A stretch of 32,160 nucleotides of DNA from Bacilli bacterium (GTDB taxonomy: Bacteria > Bacillota_I > Bacilli_A > RFN20 > CAG-826). Location: assembly GCA_024408305.1 (NCBI GenBank), contig JAKSVD010000003.1, positions 1 through 32,160 of the forward strand, given 5' to 3'. Position numbers and translations under genes: made by a program. The notes under the pieces are model-generated. The model did not search any database and was not told the origin of the DNA. It saw nothing but the letters and a program-made list of their open reading frames with translations. The number at the start of each line of letters is the position of its first letter. Within the stretch, counting starts at the first letter, position 1. Shown here piece after piece: positions 1 to 7,498 of this stretch.

Positions 1-951
1 AATAACGATACGCTGTCTCATACCGCCTGAGAATTCAAATGGATACTGATTGTATCTCTGTTCTGGGTGAGGAATACCAACTTCAGCCATGATCTTAAGA
101 GCTCTTCTTTTAGCTTCCTTGTGGGTAACCTTGAGTTCTGAGACATAACGTCTACGCTCTGAGATAAAGTCAGCAAAGAGGTTTTTCTTTGCCTCAGAAT
201 CTTCTTTTGCTTTTGCAAATATTGCGGCACGTTTTGTTTTGTGTCTTTCCTTGATTTCTGCAACGAATTTCTTAACTTCTTCCTTTGCAGATTTCTTTTT
301 AGCAGCTAAAGCGATCTTATCTTCAGCAATAATTGGAGTAAGTCTTGCCTTCTCGCTTTCGTAATGAGCGGTAGCCTCTGCAATTGCTTCAGGAGTTGAA
401 GCCTTGTTCTTCTTAACAAACTTCAATTCTTCTTTTGCTAACTGCAATAAGCGAAGGTCGTTTTTATATTTGATAAGCTCTTTGTTGATGAGGTTATCAT
501 AGACTTTCTTAACCTTATTACCGTTGGTAATCATGACCTCGGTAATCTGTTTTCCGATCTTAGCGATTGGGTTCAATGATGAAAGAGGGTCCTGGAAGAT
601 CATACCGATCTTAGTACCTCTGATTCTGTGGAATTCGTCCTCAGCAATCTTTGTTAAATCTTCACCTTCATATGTAACTGAACCAGAATCGATGTGGGCG
701 TTTCCTGCAAGGATGCCCATGATTGTCTTAGAAGTGACTGATTTGCCCGAACCAGACTCACCGACGATACAAAGGGTTTCTCCCTTGTATAGGTCGAATG
801 CAACGCCTCTAACGGCCTTAACGAAGCCGTCGTCTGTTGCAAAGCTGATTGCGAGGTTTCTAACTGAAAGGACAACTTCCTTTCCTTCAGGAACTGGTCC
901 AACGGAGTGTGGGTAGTCGATTGTACCCAATGCGATATTATTCTTTTCCAT
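1..951 (-). CDS. oppD: Oligopeptide ABC transporter ATP-binding protein, OppD family (partial, C-terminus beyond left edge)
   Basis: This is the cytoplasmic ATPase that powers peptide import through the OppB/OppC channel. The visible 317 residues carry Walker A (GESGSGKS, about 64-71), the Q-loop (IFQDP, Q120) and the ABC signature FSGGM (about 307-311) followed by RQRIV. The C-terminal part with Walker B and the OppD-type metal-binding tail lies outside the window. The start ATG shares one base with the oppC stop (TAATG), so translation is coupled. The oddity is the distance between Q-loop and signature: after GKQITEVM (about 133-140) there are about 150 residues before VGIPHPE (about 291), where OppD proteins normally have about 25-30. 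The extra 120 or so residues are rich in Lys, Glu and Ala and look helical, probably a coiled-coil hairpin growing from the helical subdomain. The family assignment is very secure; the role of the insert is unknown. Confidence 0.95.
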   Translation of the reverse strand, partial: MEKNNIALGTIDYPHSVGPVPEGKEVVLSVRNLAISFATDDGFVKAVRGVAFDLYKGETLCIVGESGSGKSVTSKTIMGILAGNAHIDSGSVTYEGEDLTKIAEDEFHRIRGTKIGMIFQDPLSSLNPIAKIGKQITEVMITNGNKVKKVYDNLINKELIKYKNDLRLLQLAKEELKFVKKNKASTPEAIAEATAHYESEKARLTPIIAEDKIALAAKKKSAKEEVKKFVAEIKERHKTKRAAIFAKAKEDSEAKKNLFADFISERRRYVSELKVTHKEAKRRALKIMAEVGIPHPEQRYNQYPFEFSGGMRQRIVI

Positions 952-2969
952 TAGATTGATGCTCCTTTCGTTGTTGGGTTGAATGCGTCTCTTAATCCGT
1001 TACCGAATAAGTTGAAGCAGATCATGATGAGTGACATGACGATTGATGCAGAGATGATCATATATGGATATTGCTGGATATATCCCTGAGCGGTTGAAAG
1101 CGTCAAACCGAAGGATGTTGCACCCTGGAATGAAAGTGCGCCAGGCAATAAGTATGAGATTGAAGCTTCTGAGAAGATGACGCCAGGAATCATGAGAACA
1201 GCGCCGGTAACGATAGTACCGATACCGTTTGGCAAGATGTGCTGGAAGATAAGTCTCCAGTCAGATGCGCCAAGAGTTCTAGATGCGAGAACGTATTCAC
1301 GGCCCTTATAACGGTAGAACTGTGAACGGGTAGTAACTGATGTGCCAATCCATCCTGTTAAGCAAAGAGCAAGTAAGAAGATCCAGAAGTTAGATTCTCC
1401 GAACATTAAGACGATTAATGTCATAAGAACGATCCATGGCATACCGCCTAAGATTTCGGTCAAACGCTCCATGAGCATATCGACCCATCCGCCGAAGTAG
1501 CCTGAGATAGCACCCCAGACAACACCGATTGTAATGTTGATTATTGATGCCAAGAAACCTAATTCAAGGGATGTTAAGAGACCAGCGAAGACAACTTTGA
1601 AGAAGTCGTGTCCCTGAGAATCAGTTCCAAAGAAGAAGTTCATTGGTTTGCACTGAGAAATGTAACCCTTGTAATAGAAGAATCTATAACGGCTTCTAAC
1701 GCAGGTAGCTGACCATGATTCTGTATCGCCCCAGACGTTTGCGTCGATGTCGATAACAGATCTTGCTGGACACATCTTCTCGCCTAACGGAGTAAGCTGG
1801 AATGAGTTCTTGTTATCCCAGTCAAATGGCTGAGTAAGGTAGCCGTAATCATAGAAATTATCCATGTCGGTCTTTGTGAATGAGCCCACGTCATCGCAAT
1901 ATGCTGCTGCGTAGTAGTCATATGTGAATGAACCGGTTGTGACAATAGCGTGATATAAGCCCTTTTCAGCGCCGTTTTCGCCTTGTCCTGCAATCTTATA
2001 TGATTCGTATGAAGCAACGCCTGAAGTGAAGGAAACGACGTTATTCTTTTCATCAATTCCTGTTGCAACAACTTCAGTGCCTTTCTTAAGTTCGATTGAC
2101 TCGACATATGCGGTTGTCTTCATACCCATTTCATTACCTTCGACGATAACGCCGACATATGCGTTAATCTCGCCGCTTAATGAAGTATCGAGTGCCTTGA
2201 TGATTGAAGTGACGTTGTCAACCGTGATAGTGCCGTATGTATTGCTTGATTCTGTGAGTTTGTAATATTCCTGTTTCTTTGGTTTTGTGAATAAAGCAAG
2301 TGAAACCGATGGGAAATTTCCAACTTCCTCACAATATTCTTTGTTGAGGGAAACGCTTAATGAGTAATTTGCGTCTGTGTCATATTTGAATTCTGCTGAA
2401 TAAAGATATGCGTCGTAAACTTCATCGCCTTCCTTTGAAGAGATTGAAAGGCAGCCACCTTCACCACGAGTCATAACGACTGGTGACGGATTGTCAGCGT
2501 AACCTGGGGAAAGCGTGATACCATCTCTTCCTCCAACAACGCCAGATGGCATATATGTGTAGTTTCCGTTATCGTCTGCAGCAGGTAAGCCTGTGTCAGG
2601 ATCGATTGTGACGTTTGAAACCTTGCCTGTTCCGTCAAAGAATCCACCGTTATGCTTGTTGAACCACTTTGGTGGGAGATAGACGGCAATATCGTTGTTG
2701 TGATCGATATCGTTTCTATCAATAAGTGGTACGAAAATTGCCATCAAGATTAATGCACCAAGAATTGATGCAGCGACGACGGATGATTTGTTTTTAACGA
2801 ATCTCTTAAGTGCGTCTTTGATGAATGTAGTTGGCTTTGTTTTGAACTTCTGATCGTGGATTGAAGAATCGAGCTGGACGAATTCGAAGTCCTTTGATTC
2901 GTCGAACTTTACCTTGTTTTCGGAGACTTCAACTGTTTCTTCAACAGCGTTTTTCTTAATTGAACTCAT
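951..2969 (-). CDS. oppC: Oligopeptide ABC transporter permease, OppC family, with giant extracytoplasmic insert
   Basis: Second channel subunit of the peptide importer. It is 672 aa, against about 300 in typical OppC. Residues 1-60 are a charged cytoplasmic N-terminus and 64-83 are TM1. The canonical continuation FGTDSQGHDFF begins only at 447, followed by the five remaining helices with the ATPase-coupling EAA loop (EYVLASRTLGAS, 558-569) and the usual C-terminal LRDAFNP. Between TM1 and FGTD lie about 360 extra residues on the outer side, rich in Gly, Tyr, Asp and Ser and probably beta-structured. They hold exactly six cysteines (173, 213, 358, 400, 423, 440) and two copies of a YC-[ED]-[ED]-VG-[NS]-F motif (212-219 and 357-364). 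The ATG overlaps the oppB stop by one base. The permease identity is firm; the insert is not a domain I recognise. Its position suggests contact with OppA or with substrate outside the membrane. Confidence 0.93.
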   Translation of the reverse strand: MSSIKKNAVEETVEVSENKVKFDESKDFEFVQLDSSIHDQKFKTKPTTFIKDALKRFVKNKSSVVAASILGALILMAIFVPLIDRNDIDHNNDIAVYLPPKWFNKHNGGFFDGTGKVSNVTIDPDTGLPAADDNGNYTYMPSGVVGGRDGITLSPGYADNPSPVVMTRGEGGCLSISSKEGDEVYDAYLYSAEFKYDTDANYSLSVSLNKEYCEEVGNFPSVSLALFTKPKKQEYYKLTESSNTYGTITVDNVTSIIKALDTSLSGEINAYVGVIVEGNEMGMKTTAYVESIELKKGTEVVATGIDEKNNVVSFTSGVASYESYKIAGQGENGAEKGLYHAIVTTGSFTYDYYAAAYCDDVGSFTKTDMDNFYDYGYLTQPFDWDNKNSFQLTPLGEKMCPARSVIDIDANVWGDTESWSATCVRSRYRFFYYKGYISQCKPMNFFFGTDSQGHDFFKVVFAGLLTSLELGFLASIINITIGVVWGAISGYFGGWVDMLMERLTEILGGMPWIVLMTLIVLMFGESNFWIFLLALCLTGWIGTSVTTRSQFYRYKGREYVLASRTLGASDWRLIFQHILPNGIGTIVTGAVLMIPGVIFSEASISYLLPGALSFQGATSFGLTLSTAQGYIQQYPYMIISASIVMSLIMICFNLFGNGLRDAFNPTTKGASI

Positions 2970-4057
2970 TATCTGCTAGCCCCCATTCTGATTCTTGGGT
3001 CGACGATACCGTATGATAAGTCGACGACTAATGTTGCGAATAAGCCGATCAATGTGTAAATAGCACTGTCGACCATGACGACTGAATAGTCTTTTGCTGT
3101 AAGTGCGGTAACAAAGATGTAACCGACACCAGGAATACCGTATAACTGCTCAAGGACCATTGAACCTGATAAAACTGCGACGAATTCGCCGATGATCATT
3201 GGAACGATTGGAACCATTGAGTTTCTTAAAGCATGCTTAACAACAGCCTGTGCTCTTGTTAATCCTTTTGTTCTAGCCAAGAGCAAGAATTCACTGGACA
3301 TGACTTCGCAAAGTTCAGCACGGGTATAACGTGCGAATCCGCAGATCGAACCGAAGCACAAAGCAAGAACAGGAATGATGTAGCCCTTAACTGCGACAAC
3401 CCAGTCACGTGATGCCTGGATTGATGATGGCCACTGGGTTGGAACCCAACCAGCGCCATAAGCGATCCAAATGAGCATGAAGGAGATTAAAACGAATGAA
3501 GGAACTGAAATGAAGATCATAATCACTGTGGAGATGATATGGTCTGTTGGTTTGTTTTTCTTTAAAGCTGCCCAAATACCAAGTCCAATACCGCATGGGA
3601 TGGAGATGATCATAGCAACGATGTTTAATTTCATGGAAACAGGAAGCATTCTCATGATGATTGAGATAGCTGACTGGCCAGCTGAAATCTGGGTTGAAGT
3701 ACCCCAGTCCCATCTAAGGAAGATGTTTCCGAGCCATTTGAAATATCTGACCATGACTGGCAAAGAGACATAGTAAACAGTTTCGCCTGTTGCGAATGTT
3801 CTTTCTTTTTCTGATGTTAAAATGCCAGAAGCATATTTAGCGTATTCAGGGTTGATAGTAACGCCATCTTCTAAATATGGTCTAACCATCTTGAAATAGC
3901 CAAGATCAATCTGTCTATCCAAGAAAGCGTACATTTCTGTCTCGTTACCACGAGGCAATTCCAGTGGAAGGCACTGGAGAAGGATATAGGTCAGGGAGAG
4001 AATAATAAATGTTGTTATTAATAACAAACCCAACCTCTTTAATACATATTTCCACAT
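2969..4057 (-). CDS. oppB: Oligopeptide ABC transporter permease, OppB family
   Basis: First channel subunit of the importer, 362 aa. It shows the family order: TM1 (about 8-28), an outer loop, and a five-helix transport domain with the EAA coupling loop (EFLLLARTKGLT, 256-267) and the family C-terminus DLSYGIVDPRIRMG. The outer loop between TM1 and the core (about 30-130) is some tens of residues longer than in ordinary OppB, a milder version of the enlargement seen in its partners. I start it at MWKYVLKRLG because AAAGGA stands six bases before that ATG; an in-frame ATG 30 bases further up has no such site. Its stop overlaps the oppC start (TAATG). A hairpin terminator separates it from oppA, so it probably receives only read-through transcription. 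Confidence 0.93.
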   Translation of the reverse strand: MWKYVLKRLGLLLITTFIILSLTYILLQCLPLELPRGNETEMYAFLDRQIDLGYFKMVRPYLEDGVTINPEYAKYASGILTSEKERTFATGETVYYVSLPVMVRYFKWLGNIFLRWDWGTSTQISAGQSAISIIMRMLPVSMKLNIVAMIISIPCGIGLGIWAALKKNKPTDHIISTVIMIFISVPSFVLISFMLIWIAYGAGWVPTQWPSSIQASRDWVVAVKGYIIPVLALCFGSICGFARYTRAELCEVMSSEFLLLARTKGLTRAQAVVKHALRNSMVPIVPMIIGEFVAVLSGSMVLEQLYGIPGVGYIFVTALTAKDYSVVMVDSAIYTLIGLFATLVVDLSYGIVDPRIRMGASR

Positions 4058-4127
4058 AAAAATCCTTTCATGCAAATAGGTTGCCAAGAAAATATAACAA
4101 ATTTACTATGTAAATACAAATATAAAA

Positions 4128-4146
4128 GGGCGGTTGAACGCCGCCC
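4128..4146 (-). terminator. Intercistronic terminator/attenuator between oppA and oppB
   Basis: Read on the minus strand, 18 bases after the oppA stop there is a six-pair G/C stem (GGGCGG / CCGCCC) with a 7-base loop, followed by TTTTATATTTG. It would end most transcripts after oppA and let a fraction continue into oppB-oppC-oppD. This fits the usual excess of binding protein over permease. Confidence 0.8.
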
Positions 4147-4164
4147 AGTTATTAAGTTTTGTTA

Positions 4165-6846
4165 TTAGATTGAAGCGTTGATTGCTGCAAGTGGGATCTT
4201 TGCCTCACCAACAACAGTCTTTTCGACGCCTGTGAATTCGCACTTGAATCCGACTTCGAAGACGAGTGTGTCAACGTTTCCTGCGTCCCAAGAACCATCG
4301 ATCTGCTTAGCAGAATTCTTGATTGCAGCTGACTTCATTGTGAATGAGATTGAACCGTCATTCTTGTTGTAATCCCACTGTAAGTTAGCTGAGCCAAGAG
4401 CTGATGTGTAATCGAAGTAATATGGAGCAACCTGTGAGCCTTCTCCGAACTGGAGCCAGACATAGTTGATTCCGTATTTGACGAGGGATTCGCCGTCCTT
4501 ATCAACAACATCAGGTGTTTCGAAGTAGACAGTGAATGTGCCATCATTCTTGTTTACGACAAGGTTCTCATCGTCATCTTCTGAGTACTTCCAATCGTTG
4601 ATTGGGTTAACGTTGACGCCCTTCTTAACGATTGCTGCACCGTTTGCTGCAGTGTAGAGAGCGTCGTATGACCATGATAATTCCTTGAATTCGCAAGGTT
4701 TTGCTGTGAGTTTTGCAGTGTCATCACCCCAGTTTGTTGTGAATCCCTGAGATAACTTGTTTGTGCAAATGACAGACATGAAGGAGATTGGGTTTAAGAC
4801 GTTACCTGTGATTGCACCTTCAGCGAAGTCGAATTCGCCCTGGTCCATCTTGGAGTATGCGTCTGTGTATGATGAGCCTGCGACCTTGCAATCGATGTCG
4901 AGTGTCATGTCGTAGCCAAGTTCCTTAGCTGCTGCGTTGAATGGTGTCTCGATATATGATTCGAGGGTCTTACCAATGTTCTGGAGAGCTTCGTCTTTTC
5001 TCCACCAGAATGTTAATGTGATCTTGTCATCATCTTCGTAATCGCCATTTGCGACCAATGTCTGGATAGCTTTCTTGAAGAGCTGCTGAGCCATGGATGG
5101 TGAATATCCTGGGATACCGCCGTCTGCGACTTTTTCGTACTTAGCAGTGACTGCCTTACCTTCGTCTGTATCACGGAATGATAAGTCATTTTCTGGGTCA
5201 ATCTTATATGCGCCTGAGAGGTAGCCATAAGCTGGGTTGTGACCGGTCTTGTTAGCTAATTCAGCACGGTTCATTGAGAAGTAGACTCCGTCTAAGAAGT
5301 CGTCGTTGCTCATGATTGGCTTAACGTCCCAGAAGGTCTTTGGGTTGGTGTGCTGGTATGCAGTACCATTTGTTCCGAAGTATCTATCCCACTGACTCTG
5401 AGTACATGAGTTAACATTGATCTTGATAACTGTTGAACCTTCAGTCTTGTGAGCCATCTTATCTGTTGCGAAGTCTTTGACACGCTTTGATGGAACTGAT
5501 GCTTCGTCTAATTTACCCTGTAAGAATGATTCAAATGCCTGATCCTCATCCTTGAAGCCTGTTTCACAGTAGCCTTCGAAGTGGATTTCGTCGACCATGT
5601 TGTAGGTTGGGTTCTTTTCGTAAACTGTTAATTTTGTCTGTTCCCATGAGATGACATTGTATGCACCGCATGAAAGGATGTTGTCGCAGTTCTTCTTTGG
5701 ATCTGCATTTGAGCCGATCATACCGAAGTTCTTAGCGCCTGTTGTTAATGAGCCGTTACCGATGTCCTTAAGGAAGTCAGCTGGCATTGGTGAATAAAGA
5801 CCTGATGCTGTGTTATATCTAGCATAGAATCTGCTCTGTGGTGTGATAAATGCAACGTCGATTGAGTTCTCAGTTGTATTGAGTTTGATACCGACACCGT
5901 TGAAATAAGAGTGGTCATTTGTTGGCTTTGAGTACTTTGTCTCGCCCCACTTCTTGTTCTGACCTGATGCATAGAGGTAGTCTGATGCGCCAGCAAAACC
6001 TGAAGCGTCATCGATAAGTCCTGATGCACGGACAAGAGCGTTGTCCAACATGACCTGGAATGGTGTTAAATAGTCATCGAGAACGATTTCACGACCATTG
6101 TACTTTGTATACCATTTTGATTCTGGTGCTGTTGAATAGACGAACTTTCTTCCTGCAGGAGCATTAGCTGCTGTATAGAGTGGGATTCTCCAGAAACGGG
6201 AAACCATTCCGTCTTCGTATGTAACTTCTTTACCGTTATCATCGAGTGGGATTGGGTCGTCGCCTCTTGCTAATTCGCCTCTCCAGTAATATCCGTCTGC
6301 TGACTTGTTCATGGTAACGCCATAGTAGGAAGCGGTGATCATGCCGTTCTTACCTGCGACGTCCTGGCCCTGAGAGTTCCAGTAGTTGAATGTACCAGAG
6401 TCTTCCGTTGCATATGACTGGAAGTATGATGGGTATGGTGTATCTGCTTCTGTTAAGATTGCGCTATCTCCATACATTTTTCCGGATGGGTCGAGAGTTG
6501 AATTTCCGACGCCGAAACCGTAGTTAGGGATGTACTTGTCGCTTGCGAGCTTGATACGTGGTGAGAATAATTCGTAACCAGCGTCATCGTAAAGTGGAAT
6601 ACCAGCTAAGTGGTGATTCATTGCATATCCTTCAAGCTGACCAAGGATTTCTGCCTTTTCTTTTGGTGTAGCTGTTGTGAAATTGTAGATGCCTTCAGCA
6701 GGCTTATACTTCAATGTGGATGGATCGACATCTTCGCCACCATTGCCACTTGGGCGTGATACTGAAGTGTTTCCTTTCCCTCCGCAAGAAGCTAACATCA
6801 AAACAGCGATAGCAGAACCTAAAATTGATTTAAATTTCTTGTTCAT
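4165..6846 (-). CDS. oppA: Oligopeptide-binding lipoprotein, OppA / SBP_bac_5 family, oversized
   Basis: Surface lipoprotein that captures peptides and delivers them to OppBC. It is 893 aa, whereas OppA is usually about 540. The start MNKKFKSILG is chosen by AAAGGA nine bases upstream; earlier in-frame ATGs lack a site. The signal peptide ends in lipobox LASC, with lipidated Cys21, followed by a Ser/Gly-rich tether. The SBP_bac_5 fold is recognisable by GAYNVISWEQTKLTVYEKNP (the usual GTGPYKL...NP element) and VYFSMNRAEL (the AINYAIDR-like element). After the fold ends near residue 720, about 170 further residues form a beta-rich, Asp/Asn-rich C-terminal domain that ordinary OppA lacks. It is the first gene of the operon, with a terminator right behind it. 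Peptide specificity cannot be read from sequence. Confidence 0.92.
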   Translation of the reverse strand: MNKKFKSILGSAIAVLMLASCGGKGNTSVSRPSGNGGEDVDPSTLKYKPAEGIYNFTTATPKEKAEILGQLEGYAMNHHLAGIPLYDDAGYELFSPRIKLASDKYIPNYGFGVGNSTLDPSGKMYGDSAILTEADTPYPSYFQSYATEDSGTFNYWNSQGQDVAGKNGMITASYYGVTMNKSADGYYWRGELARGDDPIPLDDNGKEVTYEDGMVSRFWRIPLYTAANAPAGRKFVYSTAPESKWYTKYNGREIVLDDYLTPFQVMLDNALVRASGLIDDASGFAGASDYLYASGQNKKWGETKYSKPTNDHSYFNGVGIKLNTTENSIDVAFITPQSRFYARYNTASGLYSPMPADFLKDIGNGSLTTGAKNFGMIGSNADPKKNCDNILSCGAYNVISWEQTKLTVYEKNPTYNMVDEIHFEGYCETGFKDEDQAFESFLQGKLDEASVPSKRVKDFATDKMAHKTEGSTVIKINVNSCTQSQWDRYFGTNGTAYQHTNPKTFWDVKPIMSNDDFLDGVYFSMNRAELANKTGHNPAYGYLSGAYKIDPENDLSFRDTDEGKAVTAKYEKVADGGIPGYSPSMAQQLFKKAIQTLVANGDYEDDDKITLTFWWRKDEALQNIGKTLESYIETPFNAAAKELGYDMTLDIDCKVAGSSYTDAYSKMDQGEFDFAEGAITGNVLNPISFMSVICTNKLSQGFTTNWGDDTAKLTAKPCEFKELSWSYDALYTAANGAAIVKKGVNVNPINDWKYSEDDDENLVVNKNDGTFTVYFETPDVVDKDGESLVKYGINYVWLQFGEGSQVAPYYFDYTSALGSANLQWDYNKNDGSISFTMKSAAIKNSAKQIDGSWDAGNVDTLVFEVGFKCEFTGVEKTVVGEAKIPLAAINASI

Positions 6847-6888
6847 AGTGTTAGTTCCTTTCTGCTCACAGTTGTTAAAACCGCGCAT

Positions 6889-6936
6889 TAAACTATCCAC
6901 TAGTACGGAAAAATGTCAATGATTATTTTTAATAAT
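6889..6936 (-). promoter_or_regulatory. Probable oppA promoter with upstream AT-rich palindrome
   Basis: On the minus strand a perfect -35 box TTGACA (6914-6919) is followed after 18 bases by a weak -10 (TAGTTT). This gives a leader of roughly 35-40 bases before the oppA ribosome site. Directly upstream of the -35 is a perfect AT-only palindrome ATTATT-TTT-AATAAT (6922-6936), which could act as an UP element or an operator. The -35 is convincing, the -10 less so. Confidence 0.45.
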
Positions 6937-6950
6937 TAGAAGAACGGGCG

Positions 6951-7388
6951 TTACATACACATATAAATCACAGTGAGAAGTACCGCCAGAGCAAGGGCCG
7001 AGAAACCTATGATAATGTATGGGATTAGGTATGGTTGATGATCGTGTCTTTTTTGTTCTTGTACTTGTCTATATTGGTATGGCGACTCGTATTTATGGGT
7101 GATATCTTTCTTAAAGCTTTCTCCAAAGGCAATAAGACCGAATGCAACTACGTCAAATAGGCCAGTTCTGCCAACCCAAATGAAGAAAGGAACCACCAAA
7201 ACCACAACCGCCGCAGGCAAAAAAGAATTGGATAAAATAAGCATGATTCCATTGATTGTGGAGCCGTTTTTGAATGGCGAATTTATGAAGAAAAATAAAG
7301 TGAAAAATATTGTCAATATAATCACAGATGCTATCCAATTTATAAGTTTTTGCTTTTGTCTTTGGGTCACGGACAAAGTGTAATACAA
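6951..7388 (-). CDS. Small integral membrane protein, DUF3899-like
   Basis: 145 aa with three predicted membrane helices: about residues 17-36 (IASVIILTIFFTLFFFI), 45-72 and 122-143. A short charged cytoplasmic segment (about 90-118, rich in Lys, Gln, His) precedes the last helix. The segment FIWVGRTGLFDVVAFGL after the second helix resembles the small Bacillota membrane family DUF3899, whose function is unknown; I recall this family but could not check it. The start is uncertain. The reading frame opens with TTG at 7388, a GTG lies 18 bases further in, and neither has a ribosome site. It stands alone between oppA and the divergent protease gene. Confidence 0.7.
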   Translation of the reverse strand: MYYTLSVTQRQKQKLINWIASVIILTIFFTLFFFINSPFKNGSTINGIMLILSNSFLPAAVVVLVVPFFIWVGRTGLFDVVAFGLIAFGESFKKDITHKYESPYQYRQVQEQKRHDHQPYLIPYIIIGFSALALAVLLTVIYMCM

Positions 7389-7443
7389 TCACAAACACTT
7401 TAGCAATATCTAAGTTTAATATGCACATACGCAAAAGTAATCA

Positions 7444-7471
7444 TTGAAGTATTCAAAAACTAATGTATTTT
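7444..7471 (+). promoter_or_regulatory. Probable promoter of the M6 protease gene
   Basis: TTGAAG (7444-7449), a 16-base spacer and TATTTT (7466-7471), about 28 bases before the start codon. The ribosome site AAAGGAG lies between the promoter and the start. This is a reasonable but not perfect match. Confidence 0.4.
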
Positions 7472-7498
7472 AATATGGCACAAGAAAGGAGACACGTT

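Noticed and set aside
400-540. OppD insert as a sign of a frameshift or chimeric assembly
   Set aside because: The frame is continuous from Walker A to the ABC signature with consistent composition and codon use, and no stop or duplicated motif.
7153-7434. Alternative minus-strand frame that could give the DUF3899-like gene an ATG start by frameshift
   Set aside because: The main frame alone has three helices and a family-like motif; a frameshift is possible but the alternative frame adds only an ordinary hydrophobic stretch. It is kept as a start uncertainty.
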